Source: Granulicella arctica
GTDB lineage: Bacteria; Acidobacteriota; Terriglobia; Terriglobales; Acidobacteriaceae
DNA length: 64,000 nucleotides
Direction: 5' to 3'
Assembly (NCBI RefSeq): GCF_013410065.1
Contig: NZ_JACCCW010000002.1
Location: forward strand, 1 to 64,000
Under the pieces are notes generated by a model. It was not told where the DNA came from. It did no database searches and saw only the letters and a list, made by a program, of their open reading frames with translations. Numbering within the stretch: position 1 is the first letter of the stretch; every line of letters starts with the position of its first letter. Below, one piece after another: positions 1 to 9,043 of this stretch. The translations under genes and the position numbers were made by a program.

Positions 1-39
1 CGCTGTCGTGCGGGCGCTCCCGTGAAGAACCTGTCCCAT
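1..39 (-). CDS. IS481-family transposase, first 13 codons only
   Basis: An ATG at 37-39 (minus strand), preceded by AAGGAGG, opens a frame reading MGQVLHGSARTTA before the window ends. This matches the conserved N-terminus of IS481-family DDE transposases (MGxVLHGSATTT) and the start of the deleted copy at 32442 (MGPVQHRSATTTEA). The arm continues toward the helix-turn-helix outside the window. Whether this copy is full length cannot be seen. Confidence 0.7.
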   Translation of the reverse strand, partial: MGQVLHGSARTTA

Positions 40-95
40 AGTGCCTCCTTCTCGCGTTCAGAAAAGTATGCACCATCAAATGCCGGGACTAAACA
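1..95 (-). mobile_element. IS481-type element, 5' end (runs off the window edge)
   Basis: Read on the minus strand, this stretch begins with the terminal repeat TGTTTAGTCCCGGCATTTGA and continues with about 70 bases almost identical to the left end of the IS481-type element at 32386. It contains the AAGGAGG ribosome-binding site and the transposase start. The element's outer end lies at about position 95, directly against IS5-type transposase sequence, so the IS481 copy appears inserted into, or recombined with, an older IS5-type element. The other end is outside the window, so a target duplication cannot be checked. Confidence 0.8.
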
Positions 96-100
96 GCTAA

Positions 101-343
101 GACGCCGACGAACGGGTGTTGACCAAGCTGGAGCAGGCGGGCAAGACCGCTGTCATTCCGTCCAAGGTCAACAGGAAACAACAGCGCGAGTACGACAAAG
201 AACTCTACAAAGCACGCCATCTGATCGAGAACTTCTTCGCCAAACTCAAACAATTCAGAGCCATCGCCACACGATACGACAAAACAGCCAGAAACTTCCT
301 CGAAGCCATCTACTTCGCCTCGGTCCGCATTTGGCTAGTTTGA
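101..343 (+). pseudogene. IS5-family transposase, C-terminal remnant
   Basis: An open frame from 101 to the TGA at 341-343 gives about 80 residues beginning DADERVLTKLEQAG and including RHLIENFFAKLKQFRAIATR and a closing NFLEAIYFASVRIWLV. This is the typical end of IS5-family (IS1031/ISL2-like) DDE transposases, including the last catalytic-region glutamate in the IENFF motif. The N-terminal two thirds are missing; the frame is cut by the IS481 end at about 95. A related N-terminal scrap lies at 17203-17362. Non-functional. Confidence 0.75.
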
Positions 344-502
344 TGACACGCTCTAGAGTGATCCATGCTGACTCCCTCGATTTGCTCGAAACATAGCCAG
401 ACTGATAGGGAAAACGAACGAATCTCATCAGAAAACCTTTCTTTACACAGGGGTGCGTTATCCCTATCGTTGATTTTGCTTCGACGACGACGGAATCTGA
501 TT

Positions 503-1789
503 ATGCCACTAGGTTTGTACTCCATGTGTTTCCGCCGCTTTCTGTTGAGATGGTCACTCCTGATCGCGGTCTCGAGTTGCACGATGTCTCCAGTGCTTCT
601 TGGTGCCGACGCGCTCGGCTGGGTCGGCACCTGGATGATGGCTCCTTCCGCACCCGACAGCGTGGAGCCGCGTGCCGGCCAGTTCATTCTGGAAAATGAG
701 ACCGTGAGACAGATCGTGCACCTCTCGATTGGGGGCGCTGCGGTCAAATTGCGCTTTTCCAATACATTCGGCGCCGTGCCCCTGCAGTTGCGTTCGGTCT
801 TCGTCGCTCCTCGGGTCTCGGGCGATGGGATAGAACCGAGTGCAGGTCGCACAGTATCGTTTGCGGGCCAGAGCCAGGTGACAATCGCACCGGGCGCAAC
901 GGTTTCAAGCGACGTGGTGGACATGCCGGTCACGAGCGACAGCGATCTGGCGGTGACCTTCTTTGTTCCACAGAAGTTGGAGGTTCCGGCGATTCACTAT
1001 ACCGCGCTCCAAACCTCCTACGTCGCCAAAGGAGATCAGAGCACCGCAAGGACTCTGGACGGACCCCGCAAGATCACACTGGACCTGATCCTTACCGGAG
1101 TCGAAGTCGCCACACGTACGTCACCGGGGGCAATCGTTGCTCTTGGTTCTTCGACGACCGACGGCGCGCATTCCACGCCAAACGCAAATCATCGCTGGAC
1201 GGACTATCTTGCGGCCCGCTTGCGCGCTACCCGGGGGGACAATGCGTATTCCGTACTGAATGCCGGTATCTCTGGCAATCGCGTGCTGCGGGACGGTCGA
1301 GGGGCATGGGGACCGATCTTCGGCCAAAGCGCGGTTGCTCGCTTCTCAAGGGATGTTCTCGCGCAGCCCGGCTTACGATACGTGTTTCTCTTTGAGGGTG
1401 GCAACGATATACGGACGCCTGCCTCCACAGGCGAAGCGATATCCGCCAAGCAACTGATCATGGGTTTCCAGTTGCTCGCACGAACGGCTCATGAAAACCA
1501 CGTCAAAATCATCCTCGGCACGATTACAGCTTTTGAGGGGACGAACGGGGATCATGATGACTCTGAATGGGAGGAGACACAGCGCACGGTCAATCAGTGG
1601 ATTCGGACGACGCATGACATCGATGGTTTCGCAGACTTCGACGCCGCAGTACGGAATCCCTTGCGTCCAGCTCGTCTTCTACCGGAATACGACAGCGGGG
1701 ATCACTTGCACCCGAATGACGCCGGCTACAAGGCGATGGCAGACTCGATCGATCTGACACTTTTCGAAGAGTCCTCTCGCCGCCATTAA
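503..1789 (+). CDS. secreted SGNH/GDSL-type hydrolase (esterase-like)
   Basis: The product is about 428 residues from the ATG at 503; an ATG at 524 (MCFRRFLLRW) is equally possible and gives a tidier signal peptide. An arginine-rich start and hydrophobic stretch (LLRWSLLIAVSSC) suggest export. The N-terminal half begins VGTWMMAPSAP, as in two-domain SGNH hydrolases. The catalytic part shows block I with the nucleophile serine (ALGSSTTDG), a block II glycine (NAGISGNRVL), block III GGND, and the Asp-His pair near the end (GDHLHPNDAGY). Such enzymes deacylate esters on sugars or lipids; the substrate is unknown. The open frame extends up to 365 but the upstream codons look non-coding. It converges on the LysR gene. 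Confidence 0.85.
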   Translation: MPLGLYSMCFRRFLLRWSLLIAVSSCTMSPVLLGADALGWVGTWMMAPSAPDSVEPRAGQFILENETVRQIVHLSIGGAAVKLRFSNTFGAVPLQLRSVFVAPRVSGDGIEPSAGRTVSFAGQSQVTIAPGATVSSDVVDMPVTSDSDLAVTFFVPQKLEVPAIHYTALQTSYVAKGDQSTARTLDGPRKITLDLILTGVEVATRTSPGAIVALGSSTTDGAHSTPNANHRWTDYLAARLRATRGDNAYSVLNAGISGNRVLRDGRGAWGPIFGQSAVARFSRDVLAQPGLRYVFLFEGGNDIRTPASTGEAISAKQLIMGFQLLARTAHENHVKIILGTITAFEGTNGDHDDSEWEETQRTVNQWIRTTHDIDGFADFDAAVRNPLRPARLLPEYDSGDHLHPNDAGYKAMADSIDLTLFEESSRRH

Positions 1790-1835
1790 CGAAGCAGTAG
1801 GAACTACCCGAACAGGATCGACTGCGCGTCAGAGT

Positions 1836-2750
1836 CTAAATAGCCGCGGCTGAACTCTTTTGCTTCCTGGGTCTTCCCTCGAACGCAATCTTTAGAAACA
1901 GTTGCGCCGTGGTAGAGACATGATCCTTGTTCCAGGCAATAGCGATCTCGGAGCGGCTCTTTTCCTCCCTCAGCTCACGCACAACGACGTTCTCGACGTG
2001 ATGCGATTGGATCGAAGCCGGAGCAATGGCAATCCCCATACCCGCCGACACCAGTGAAATCAGCGTGTACATCTCGGCCGCCTCCTGCACGACATTCGGC
2101 GTCACACCGTGGGTATGCAGAATATTCATCAACTGATCGTGAAAACCGGGAGCCATCTTGCGGCTATACATGACAAAGTCCGCTCCTTGGCAATCGGAGA
2201 CCTTGAGATCCTTCACGGATGCCAGAGGATGGTTTGCCGGCAGAAGCAGCACAAAAGGTTCCCTGTGAATCACGCGCAGGCGAATGTCGGGAGGCGTTGG
2301 CAACGGGACGCGCAGAAAGCCCACATCAAGTTTGCGTTCCTGGAGCAGCACCACCTGATCGCTGGTGAGCACGTTGCGAAGATCGAGATCGACATGTTGA
2401 TGTTTCGTCCGGAATTGCTTGACGAGTTGCGGCATGATCATCGCTGCCGCGGTTGAGATGAAGCCGATGCGCAGTATCCCTACCTCGCCGAGCGCCGCCC
2501 TCCGGGTGAGCGCGATCGCTGCCTCCGTGCGTTGCACAAGCTCCCTGGCTTCATTGAGAAAGATTCGTCCCGCTGGCGTGAGCCCGGTCTTCCGGCGGTC
2601 GCGGATCAGCAATTGCACCCCGAGTTCCTCTTCAATGCCTCTAATCTGGAGGCTCAGGGCTGGCTGGCTGAGATGAACCAGCGCTGCAGCACGACCGAAA
2701 TGAAGTTCTTCTGCGATGGCGATGAAGGAACGAAGCTGCCTTGGACCCAT
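1836..2750 (-). CDS. LysR-family transcriptional regulator, probable regulator of the mdc operon
   Basis: This is a 304-residue LysR protein with an N-terminal winged helix-turn-helix (residues about 1-60: RQLRSFIAIAEELHFGRAAALVHLSQPALS) and a periplasmic-binding-protein-like effector domain from about residue 90 (LRIGFISTAAAM). It is transcribed divergently from mdcA with about 96 bp between the start codons, the usual arrangement for a LysR activator and its target. The sequence is closest in style to the BenM/CatM/MdcR-type group. By analogy with MdcR it would sense malonate or a derivative and control mdcA-H. Effector and direction of control are inferred. The start ATG at 2750 places the HTH at the usual distance from the N-terminus. 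Confidence 0.88.
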   Translation of the reverse strand: MGPRQLRSFIAIAEELHFGRAAALVHLSQPALSLQIRGIEEELGVQLLIRDRRKTGLTPAGRIFLNEARELVQRTEAAIALTRRAALGEVGILRIGFISTAAAMIMPQLVKQFRTKHQHVDLDLRNVLTSDQVVLLQERKLDVGFLRVPLPTPPDIRLRVIHREPFVLLLPANHPLASVKDLKVSDCQGADFVMYSRKMAPGFHDQLMNILHTHGVTPNVVQEAAEMYTLISLVSAGMGIAIAPASIQSHHVENVVVRELREEKSRSEIAIAWNKDHVSTTAQLFLKIAFEGRPRKQKSSAAAI

Positions 2751-2771
2751 GTCGACCTCAGCAGAGAGTAT

Positions 2772-2786
2772 ATAAACAATACTTAT
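2772..2786. promoter_or_regulatory. candidate LysR operator, ATAA-N7-TTAT
   Basis: The sequence ATAAACAATACTTAT has the form ATAA-N7-TTAT, the spacing of LysR T-N11-A boxes (compare ATAC-N7-GTAT for BenM/CatM). It lies in the divergent gap between the LysR gene and mdcA, 22 bp upstream of the LysR start and about 60 bp upstream of mdcA. An operator role is inferred. Confidence 0.5.
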
Positions 2787-2846
2787 CAGAGCGCCTCGTT
2801 TTTTTTACTTCCTAAATCACTGCTCAAGACGTTCTAATGGGTAGCC

Positions 2847-4538
2847 TTGTTGAATCCACTTGTGACGTCGCCCACGCTGAAGCCGATTTCGGACGCATCC
2901 ATCTCGCCCCGCAGATGGGATACACGCCGGCGCGACAAAGCGCAGCGTCTTGAGCGCGTGGCTCGCTATGTTCAAGGCAAAGAGTTGAGGTCAGAAGATG
3001 CGGTGAACCTCATTGCGATCCTCCTCGAACCCGGTGATCGCATCGTTCTGGAGGGGGACAACCAGAAGCAAGCAAGTTTTCTTTCAGCTTGTCTCGCGTC
3101 GCTCGATCCCGGACAGATTCATGATCTCCACCTGCTGATATCGAGCATCACCCGGCCCGAACATCTTCAACTCTTCGAGCGCGGCATCGCGCGCAAAGTG
3201 GACTTTGCCTTTGCGGGTCAACAAAGTCTGCGCCTGGCTCAGTTGCTCGAAGATGGCCAGCTCGAGATAGGCGCTATCCATACCTACGTCGAGCTATATG
3301 CACGGATGTTCATCGATCTCCCTCCGAGAGTTGCATTCATCTGTGCCGACCAGGCTGATCGCCACGGTAATCTCTACACGGGGCCGAATACGGAAGACAC
3401 GCCGACGATCGTAGAGGCGACTGCCTTTCGCGATGGCATTGTTCTTGCGCAGGTTAACGAGATCGTGGAACAGTTGCCCCGAGTCGATATCCCGGGAGAT
3501 TGGGTTGACCTCGTCGTCGCATCTCCGAAACCGTACGCCGTCGAACCGCTCTTTACGCGCGATCCGCGGCAGATTAACGAACTGCACATCCTGATGGCGA
3601 TGATGGTGATTCGCGGCGTATATGAGCGCTATGGCGTCACTTCGCTCAATCATGGCATCGGGCTGGACACGGCTGCGCTTGAGTTGATCCTGCCCACGTA
3701 TGGCGCCTCACTCGGGCTCAAAGGAAAGATTTGCCGAAACTGGGCTCTGAATCCACATCCGACTCTCATTCCCGCGATCGAGAGCGGATGGGTTGAAAGC
3801 GTTCATTGCTTCGGGTCCGAAGTTGGGATGGAGAGTTACGTCGCGGCCAGGCCTGACATCTTCTTTACCGGACGGGACGGTTCGTTGCGCTCCAATCGAG
3901 TGCTTTGCCAGCTCGCGGGGCAATACGGCATCGATCTTTTCATTGGTTCCACCCTGCAGATGGATGGCGATGCGAACTCTTCGACGGTGACACACGGTCG
4001 AATCTCGGGCTTTGGAGGTGCGCCGAATATGGGGCACGATCCGCACGGCCGTCGTCATGCTTCCGAGGCATGGCTGAAGCTGCTGCGCGGAGAGTCGCCG
4101 ATCCAGCGTGGCCAGAAACTCGTGGTTCAGGTTGCCGAGACGTTTCAGCGCGGCGGTGTACCAGCATTTGTAGAAGAACTCGATGCTGTGGAGGTAGGCC
4201 GCTCAAGTGGCATGCCTACCGCACCTGTGATGATCTACGGCGATGATGTCACGCACGTTGTCACGGAGGAGGGAATCGCCTATCTGCATCGCGCGGAAGG
4301 CCCCGAAGAGCGCCGGGCCGCGTTGGCTGCGATTGCAGGAGTGAGTCCGATCGGTCTGCGCAGCAAAACCGAAGACGTCGCGAGATTGCGGCGTCTCGGT
4401 ATCGTTTCTTTTCCCGAAGATCTTGGCGTTTCGCGTCTCGAGGCAAAGCGCTCCTTGTTGGCCGCTACCAGCATGGCCGACCTGGTGCGATGGTCGGGCA
4501 ATCTCTACAAACCGCCGTCGAAGTTCAGGAACTGGTAA
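2847..4538 (+). CDS. mdcA: malonate decarboxylase alpha subunit (acetyl-S-ACP:malonate ACP transferase)
   Basis: The 563-residue product matches MdcA along its whole length, with the conserved stretches DRIVLEGDNQKQA, AIHTYVELYARMF, QADRHGNLYTGPNTEDTPTI, RVDIPGDWVD and the terminal KFRNW. MdcA starts the catalytic cycle by moving malonate onto the ACP subunit in exchange for acetate. No ATG fits: the frame opens with two TTG codons (2847, 2850), and an out-of-frame ATG at 2837 soon stops. A TTG start with a weak ribosome-binding site is therefore likely. It is the first gene of the operon; mdcB starts at the next base. Confidence 0.95.
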   Translation: MLNPLVTSPTLKPISDASISPRRWDTRRRDKAQRLERVARYVQGKELRSEDAVNLIAILLEPGDRIVLEGDNQKQASFLSACLASLDPGQIHDLHLLISSITRPEHLQLFERGIARKVDFAFAGQQSLRLAQLLEDGQLEIGAIHTYVELYARMFIDLPPRVAFICADQADRHGNLYTGPNTEDTPTIVEATAFRDGIVLAQVNEIVEQLPRVDIPGDWVDLVVASPKPYAVEPLFTRDPRQINELHILMAMMVIRGVYERYGVTSLNHGIGLDTAALELILPTYGASLGLKGKICRNWALNPHPTLIPAIESGWVESVHCFGSEVGMESYVAARPDIFFTGRDGSLRSNRVLCQLAGQYGIDLFIGSTLQMDGDANSSTVTHGRISGFGGAPNMGHDPHGRRHASEAWLKLLRGESPIQRGQKLVVQVAETFQRGGVPAFVEELDAVEVGRSSGMPTAPVMIYGDDVTHVVTEEGIAYLHRAEGPEERRAALAAIAGVSPIGLRSKTEDVARLRRLGIVSFPEDLGVSRLEAKRSLLAATSMADLVRWSGNLYKPPSKFRNW

Positions 4539-5438
4539 ATGCATATCGAGTCCATTCTTATCCAGCCGAGCCTAGCTTTCCCAGCGGCAGCCGCAGCACG
4601 CGCGCCTGATCGCGCACACTGGCTAGCATCTTGTGTGACCGAGGCGCTCGTGACCGAAGCGCAACTCACCCCGAAGCCCGGACTATGCGACGCGCGAGCT
4701 TCGGGAGCCCACATCGACCTTTCGCTGTCTCTTTTGGTCAGGTCTGCAAGGGATCTTCAGCCGTTCTTTCAGCGCATGGCCACAGAGGCCGAGGGCCGTG
4801 CTGTAACTGTGAATCTGAGGGAGCAGCTTGGCGAGTTGGGGCGCCAAGCCGAAGTATCGATGTTGCGTGCTACGGAGGGCGTCAATACTCATCGTGGTGC
4901 AATTTGGGCTCTTGGGTTGCTGGTGGCCTCAGCAGGTATTTGCGGTTCCGGAGCGAGCGCCAATCGGCTTTGCGAAACCGCAGGGAGGTTGGCAAACCTT
5001 CCTGATCGGTACGCGGGCGCGCCGCCAAGCAATGGAACGCAGGCTTTCAAATCGTACGGTGCCACGGGGGCCCGGGGTGAAGCAATGGCTGCATTTCCGC
5101 ATGTGCTGCGCGCCGCACTTCCTTGCCTTCGGCGGACACGCGCTCTGGGGGGAAGCGAAACTGAGGCTCAGCTGGATGCGCTGCTGGTCATCATGGCTAC
5201 CCTCGATGACACGTGTCTGCTCCATCGCGGCGGTAAGCCAGCGCTACTTGCCGCTCAGGACGGAGCAAGACAGGTGCTCAGGGCGGGAGGTACTGCAAAC
5301 AGGGCGGGCAAACTGTACCTTGCGGATCTTGATCGTCGGCTTTTGCGCCTCTGGGTGTCACCTGGCGGCTCAGCCGATCTGCTGGCCGCGACCCTGTTCG
5401 TAGACCGGCTCACGACCCTTCGGAGAAGCGAACCATGA
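4539..5438 (+). CDS. mdcB: triphosphoribosyl-dephospho-CoA synthase
   Basis: The 299-residue product belongs to the CitG/MdcB family, which joins dephospho-CoA to ATP to make the precursor of the malonate decarboxylase prosthetic group. Family motifs are TPKPGLCDARASGAHIDL near residue 45, EGVNTHRGAIWALGLL near residue 110, GARGEAMAAFPHVLRAALP near residue 180 and a histidine/glycine motif CLLHRGG. The start ATG follows the mdcA stop with no gap, so translation is probably coupled. The product works with MdcG to build holo-MdcC. Confidence 0.93.
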   Translation: MHIESILIQPSLAFPAAAAARAPDRAHWLASCVTEALVTEAQLTPKPGLCDARASGAHIDLSLSLLVRSARDLQPFFQRMATEAEGRAVTVNLREQLGELGRQAEVSMLRATEGVNTHRGAIWALGLLVASAGICGSGASANRLCETAGRLANLPDRYAGAPPSNGTQAFKSYGATGARGEAMAAFPHVLRAALPCLRRTRALGGSETEAQLDALLVIMATLDDTCLLHRGGKPALLAAQDGARQVLRAGGTANRAGKLYLADLDRRLLRLWVSPGGSADLLAATLFVDRLTTLRRSEP

Positions 5439-5743
5439 CCGAACACATCGATCTGTCGTTTCCCGCCGAAGAAACGATACAGAGACAGGCACACGTGGGT
5501 GTCGTCGCCTCTGGAGATCTCGAAGTGTTGTTGGAGCCGTTAGACGGGGAGTCGGCAGAGGTGAGGGTGCATACGAATGTGACGGGCCATCGTATGACCT
5601 GGGAAGCGCTTCTCGAGCGTTTCTTCTCCCGCTATCCCTATGCTCTTCGACTTGAAATTCGCGATCATGGAGCCACGCCGGGCATGGTCTGGCTTCGTTT
5701 GGAACAGGCAGTCGAACTTGCCGGAAAGGAAGCGCACTCGTGA
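5435..5743 (+). CDS. mdcC: malonate decarboxylase acyl carrier protein (delta subunit)
   Basis: This 102-residue carrier protein reads HVGVVASGDLEVLLEP near its start, and the serine in this motif is the expected attachment site of the 2'-(5''-phosphoribosyl)-3'-dephospho-CoA arm. A second conserved region near residue 80 is DHGATPGMVWLRLEQA. The length is right for MdcC (about 100 residues). It starts inside the ATGA overlap with mdcB and its stop overlaps the GTG start of mdcD. Confidence 0.93.
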   Translation: MTEHIDLSFPAEETIQRQAHVGVVASGDLEVLLEPLDGESAEVRVHTNVTGHRMTWEALLERFFSRYPYALRLEIRDHGATPGMVWLRLEQAVELAGKEAHS

Positions 5744-6585
5744 CTGAAGCTCCATTCGGCTGCACGGCAACCTTTCAAGAGCTCTCTGCGAGAGAGCGCA
5801 TCTCTGCTCTGCTCGACGGTGGTTACTTCAGAGAATTAGTCGGTCCATTCGATCGCGTCTCATCCCCGTGGCTGGAGCCACAGGGGTTGGTGCCGCAGAG
5901 CGACGACGGTGTTGTCGTCGGCAGGGGCAAGGTGAGCGGCCGCGAGATTGTAGCGATCGCCATTGAACCCGCCTTTGAAGGTGGGAGCGTCGGAGAGGTT
6001 GGAGGCGCGAAGATCGCGACAGCGCTTGAACTCGCTCAAGAGTCGTGCCGGGCAGGCACTCCGATTGCCGCGCTGTTACTGCTTGAGACCGGCGGCGTGC
6101 GTCTCCAAGAGGCGAACCTTGGTCTGGCCAGCATCGCTCGGATTCAGGCTGCAATCGTTAGCCTACGCGAGCTGGCGCCTGTCATTGCTGTGGTGGCAGG
6201 GCCTACGGGATGTTTTGGTGGCATGTCCCTGGCCGCGGCGTTGTGTACCTGGATCATCGGCACACCGCATGGGCGGCTCGGCATGAATGGCCCGGAGGTC
6301 ATCGAACAGGAGGCGGGGCCGACTGAACTCGACGCGAGTGATCGCGAACTCATCTGGAAACTTATCGGATGCGAAACACGGTATTTCCAGGGTGTGATCG
6401 ACGCGTTTGTCGAAGACAACGCCTCTTCGATCGCCTGTGCGATCGCGGATGCGGTGGCGCGAGGTGTGCTGGAGTCAGGACGACTGGAAAACCCCGAGTT
6501 GAGACTGGATACGTTGCGTAGAAACCATATGCTGGGAAAAGTGTCTGAGGCTGGTAACGCCGCAATCGAGGAACGCAGCGCATGA
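5740..6585 (+). CDS. mdcD: malonate decarboxylase beta subunit
   Basis: The 281-residue product is a carboxyltransferase-fold protein of the biotin-independent malonate decarboxylase beta family. Recognisable stretches are ARERISALLDGGYFRELVGP at the start, LLLETGGVRLQEANLGLA, VVAGPTGCFGGMSLAAALC (oxyanion-hole glycines) and RLGMNGPEVIEQEAGP. With MdcE it forms the enzyme that decarboxylates malonyl-S-MdcC to acetyl-S-MdcC. The start is GTG at 5740, overlapping the mdcC stop by four bases; no closer ATG exists. Confidence 0.94.
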   Translation: MTEAPFGCTATFQELSARERISALLDGGYFRELVGPFDRVSSPWLEPQGLVPQSDDGVVVGRGKVSGREIVAIAIEPAFEGGSVGEVGGAKIATALELAQESCRAGTPIAALLLLETGGVRLQEANLGLASIARIQAAIVSLRELAPVIAVVAGPTGCFGGMSLAAALCTWIIGTPHGRLGMNGPEVIEQEAGPTELDASDRELIWKLIGCETRYFQGVIDAFVEDNASSIACAIADAVARGVLESGRLENPELRLDTLRRNHMLGKVSEAGNAAIEERSA

Positions 6586-7427
6586 ATGCCACAAAGTCGA
6601 TGGAGCGCGGGAAGTTGTGGCTGGAAGGCCTTGCAGAGCACGCGGCTAAGACTGTGATGGAGACACCCTCCGTGCTTGAAGCGACGGTTCCCTTGGGTGA
6701 TCAGGGGGAGGTAATCCTCGCGCTTGCCGTCGTAGCAGATCCGGCGAGCGGGTTTCCACGCGCGCTACATGGTGAGTTCGGCCTTGAGCAGGCGTGGGCA
6801 GTTGCTGCACGGATACGACAGTATGTCGAAGAAGATGCCACGCGGAGCACGCGGCGTCCCATTCTCGCCATCGTCGATACCCCAGGACAGGCCTTTGGCC
6901 GAGTCGAGGAACAGCAATGCATCTCCGTGGCCTGTGCCGCGGCCGTAGACGCCTACATCGCGGCACGCCGTGCGGGTCATCCGCTACTCACACTCATCGT
7001 AGGACGCGCCATCTCCGGTTCGTTCCTGGCCCACGGGCTACAAGCAGACCGTATCCTTGCGATTGAGGACGATGGGGTCATGATGCATGCGATGAGCCCG
7101 CAATCCATCGCGAGGATCACGCGCCGTACCCTTGCAGAGGTAACCGAACAGGCTGCGTCGTCGATGCCGATGTCCTATTCCATCGAGAACGCACATCGAC
7201 TGGGCGTTGTGCACACGCTGATCCCCGGAATCTCTGCGGAAGCGCCGACCGCTGCAAATACTTCGATCGTCAAGGAAGCGCTTTCGAGAGCCCTGTGCGA
7301 AGTCCGAGAGGAGGCGAAGAACGGGGTTCGGGATGTAGATGGAGTGAAAGACAATCCTAACCGCGTGGCAACCGCAACCGTAGAGCGACTAATGCGAGAA
7401 CAATGGAACCTGGATGATTTGGCCTGA
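6582..7427 (+). CDS. mdcE: malonate decarboxylase gamma subunit
   Basis: The 281-residue partner of MdcD has the crotonase-like carboxyltransferase fold. Typical MdcE motifs are ILAIVDTPGQAFGRVEEQ near residue 90, LIVGRAISGSFLAHGLQADR near residue 140 and HAMSPQSIARITRR near residue 165. It starts in an ATGA overlap with mdcD, which fits the fixed stoichiometry of the two subunits. Confidence 0.94.
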   Translation: MNATKSMERGKLWLEGLAEHAAKTVMETPSVLEATVPLGDQGEVILALAVVADPASGFPRALHGEFGLEQAWAVAARIRQYVEEDATRSTRRPILAIVDTPGQAFGRVEEQQCISVACAAAVDAYIAARRAGHPLLTLIVGRAISGSFLAHGLQADRILAIEDDGVMMHAMSPQSIARITRRTLAEVTEQAASSMPMSYSIENAHRLGVVHTLIPGISAEAPTAANTSIVKEALSRALCEVREEAKNGVRDVDGVKDNPNRVATATVERLMREQWNLDDLA

Positions 7428-7451
7428 CCGAAATGTGCTGAGTGTGTCACT

Positions 7452-8414
7452 ATGACTGCAACAACCCGCTTCTTTCTCGAAACGCTGCTGCCTGTGTTCT
7501 TTGTGCTGGCGCTCGGGCACTATGCTGGCTGGCGCGGCCGCATCAACAACACGGACACAGGGGCGCTGAATACAGCGCTGATGCACTTCGTGCTGCCGTG
7601 CTCACTCTTTCTTGGAGTGGCGCGGACACCTCCCACGGTGCTGCGCTCCCAGTCGCCTCTGCTTGCGGTGCTGGCTCTCACAATGCTCTTCACCTATGCG
7701 CTCGTATACCTTTTGGAGCGGCGCGTCTTCGGTTCGGATCCCAGCCAGGCGGCAGTGCAGTCTCAAACGGTCTCCTTCTCCAACAATGTCGCGATCGGAC
7801 TTCCTCTCCTTTCAAGTCTCTACGGCCCAACGGGGACTCTAGCTGTGGCAGCGGGCATCGTGTCCGGAGCGCTGGTTATCTCTCCCATTACGCTGGTTCT
7901 GCTTGAATGGAATGCGAAACGCAACAAAGATGGCCGTCGTTCACTTGGGGAACAACTTGGACCGGCAATCCTCGCCGCTGTGCGCCGCCCGATTGTCCTT
8001 GCGCCGGTTTTGGCACTTCTACTGCCCATCAGCGGATACGCCTTACCAGCGACGGCGGTTGCGTCGCTCGATCTGATCGGTAAGGGAACGGTTGGGCTGG
8101 CACTGTTCCTGACGGGCTTGATACTCTCCGCGCAGCGCCTGCGATTGCAAGCGAGCGTCGCAACTGGTGTCATTCTTAAGAACTTCCTGCAGCCCTCAGT
8201 GATGCTGGGGTTACTCTTCCTCTTTCGGTTGCACGGTGAGGTCGCCCGTGAGGCGTTCCTTCTTGCCGCAGTTCCTGCCGGCTTTTTCGGCACGGTCTTC
8301 GGAGCCCGATATGGGGTTCGATCGCTTGAAGCCAGCTCGACGCTGGTGCTCAGTACAGCTCTCAGCGCCGGCACTCTTCCACTCGCAATCCTGTTATCCT
8401 CCCATCTGCCATGA
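7452..8414 (+). CDS. mdcF: auxin-efflux-carrier family transporter, probable malonate carrier
   Basis: This is a 320-residue membrane protein with about ten hydrophobic segments in the two-times-five arrangement of the AEC family. It contains the conserved asparagine region SFSNNVAIGLPLL near residue 107 and a C-terminal helix pair (AAVPAGFFGTVFGARYGV). AEC proteins called MdcF are found in mdc operons and are thought to import malonate; here it replaces the MadL/MadM pair. It begins 24 bp after mdcE, the only real gap in the operon, and its stop overlaps the mdcG start (ATGA). Malonate as substrate rests on family and position. Confidence 0.87.
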   Translation: MTATTRFFLETLLPVFFVLALGHYAGWRGRINNTDTGALNTALMHFVLPCSLFLGVARTPPTVLRSQSPLLAVLALTMLFTYALVYLLERRVFGSDPSQAAVQSQTVSFSNNVAIGLPLLSSLYGPTGTLAVAAGIVSGALVISPITLVLLEWNAKRNKDGRRSLGEQLGPAILAAVRRPIVLAPVLALLLPISGYALPATAVASLDLIGKGTVGLALFLTGLILSAQRLRLQASVATGVILKNFLQPSVMLGLLFLFRLHGEVAREAFLLAAVPAGFFGTVFGARYGVRSLEASSTLVLSTALSAGTLPLAILLSSHLP

Positions 8415-9043
8415 ACCCTTTCGTCCCCAGACCGCATGATTTATTGAAGGTCGCGTTGAGACGCGAGACGCTTCAGTTCGAACAGGACGAAGCAATTGCC
8501 TTCGATCTGCTCCTGGCAACGCCGTTCGTCGTGGTTCGACGCGCCTGTCCTCGAAGAGATTGGATTCCGGTCGGCCTTCGTGGATCGTCCAGATCGGAGC
8601 GGTACGGCGGCTGGCTGCACAGGGATTCGGTTCTAGGTGTATACGATCCCTCTTCTCTCAAGGCAGTTCAAACGAGACGAGCCTTACCGTCATTCGAAGC
8701 CTTGCGCCTGCTGCAGAGACGCTGGACCGGTATGGAGTTGGAGTGGGGTCCAGTGGGCAGCGTCGGCTTCGAACTGGCGACAGGGGTGGAAGCGGTATCG
8801 CCTGAGAGCGACCTCGATCTGCTCATCCAGGCACCTCAACCATTCTCGCGTGCCTTCGCGCGTGAGTTGATAGAGTGCGGTGCGACTTTACCTGCAACGC
8901 TTGATGTTCAGGTGACAACGAACGCCGGATCGTTTGCACTCGCAGAGTACGCGTATCAGCAAGGAGCCGTCGCCTTGCGACAACTCGGTGGAAGTGTGCT
9001 GGTTTCCGACCTGTGGTGCGATTCTGCGGCGAGTGTCGCATGA
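8411..9043 (+). CDS. mdcG: phosphoribosyl-dephospho-CoA transferase (holo-ACP synthase of malonate decarboxylase)
   Basis: The 210-residue protein transfers the phosphoribosyl-dephospho-CoA group made by MdcB onto the serine of MdcC. It has the nucleotidyltransferase signature GSVGFELATG followed by ESDLDLLIQ, whose two aspartates bind metal, around residues 117-140. The N-terminal half (RPHDLLKVALRR, ACPRRDWIPVGLRG) also matches the MdcG family. It overlaps mdcF upstream and mdcH downstream by four bases. Confidence 0.92.
   Translation: MNPFVPRPHDLLKVALRRETLQFEQDEAIAFDLLLATPFVVVRRACPRRDWIPVGLRGSSRSERYGGWLHRDSVLGVYDPSSLKAVQTRRALPSFEALRLLQRRWTGMELEWGPVGSVGFELATGVEAVSPESDLDLLIQAPQPFSRAFARELIECGATLPATLDVQVTTNAGSFALAEYAYQQGAVALRQLGGSVLVSDLWCDSAASVA

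Noticed and set aside
365..502. N-terminal extension of the SGNH hydrolase to 365
   Set aside because: The added residues are highly charged and unlike the family, and precede the likely signal peptide. Start moved to 503.
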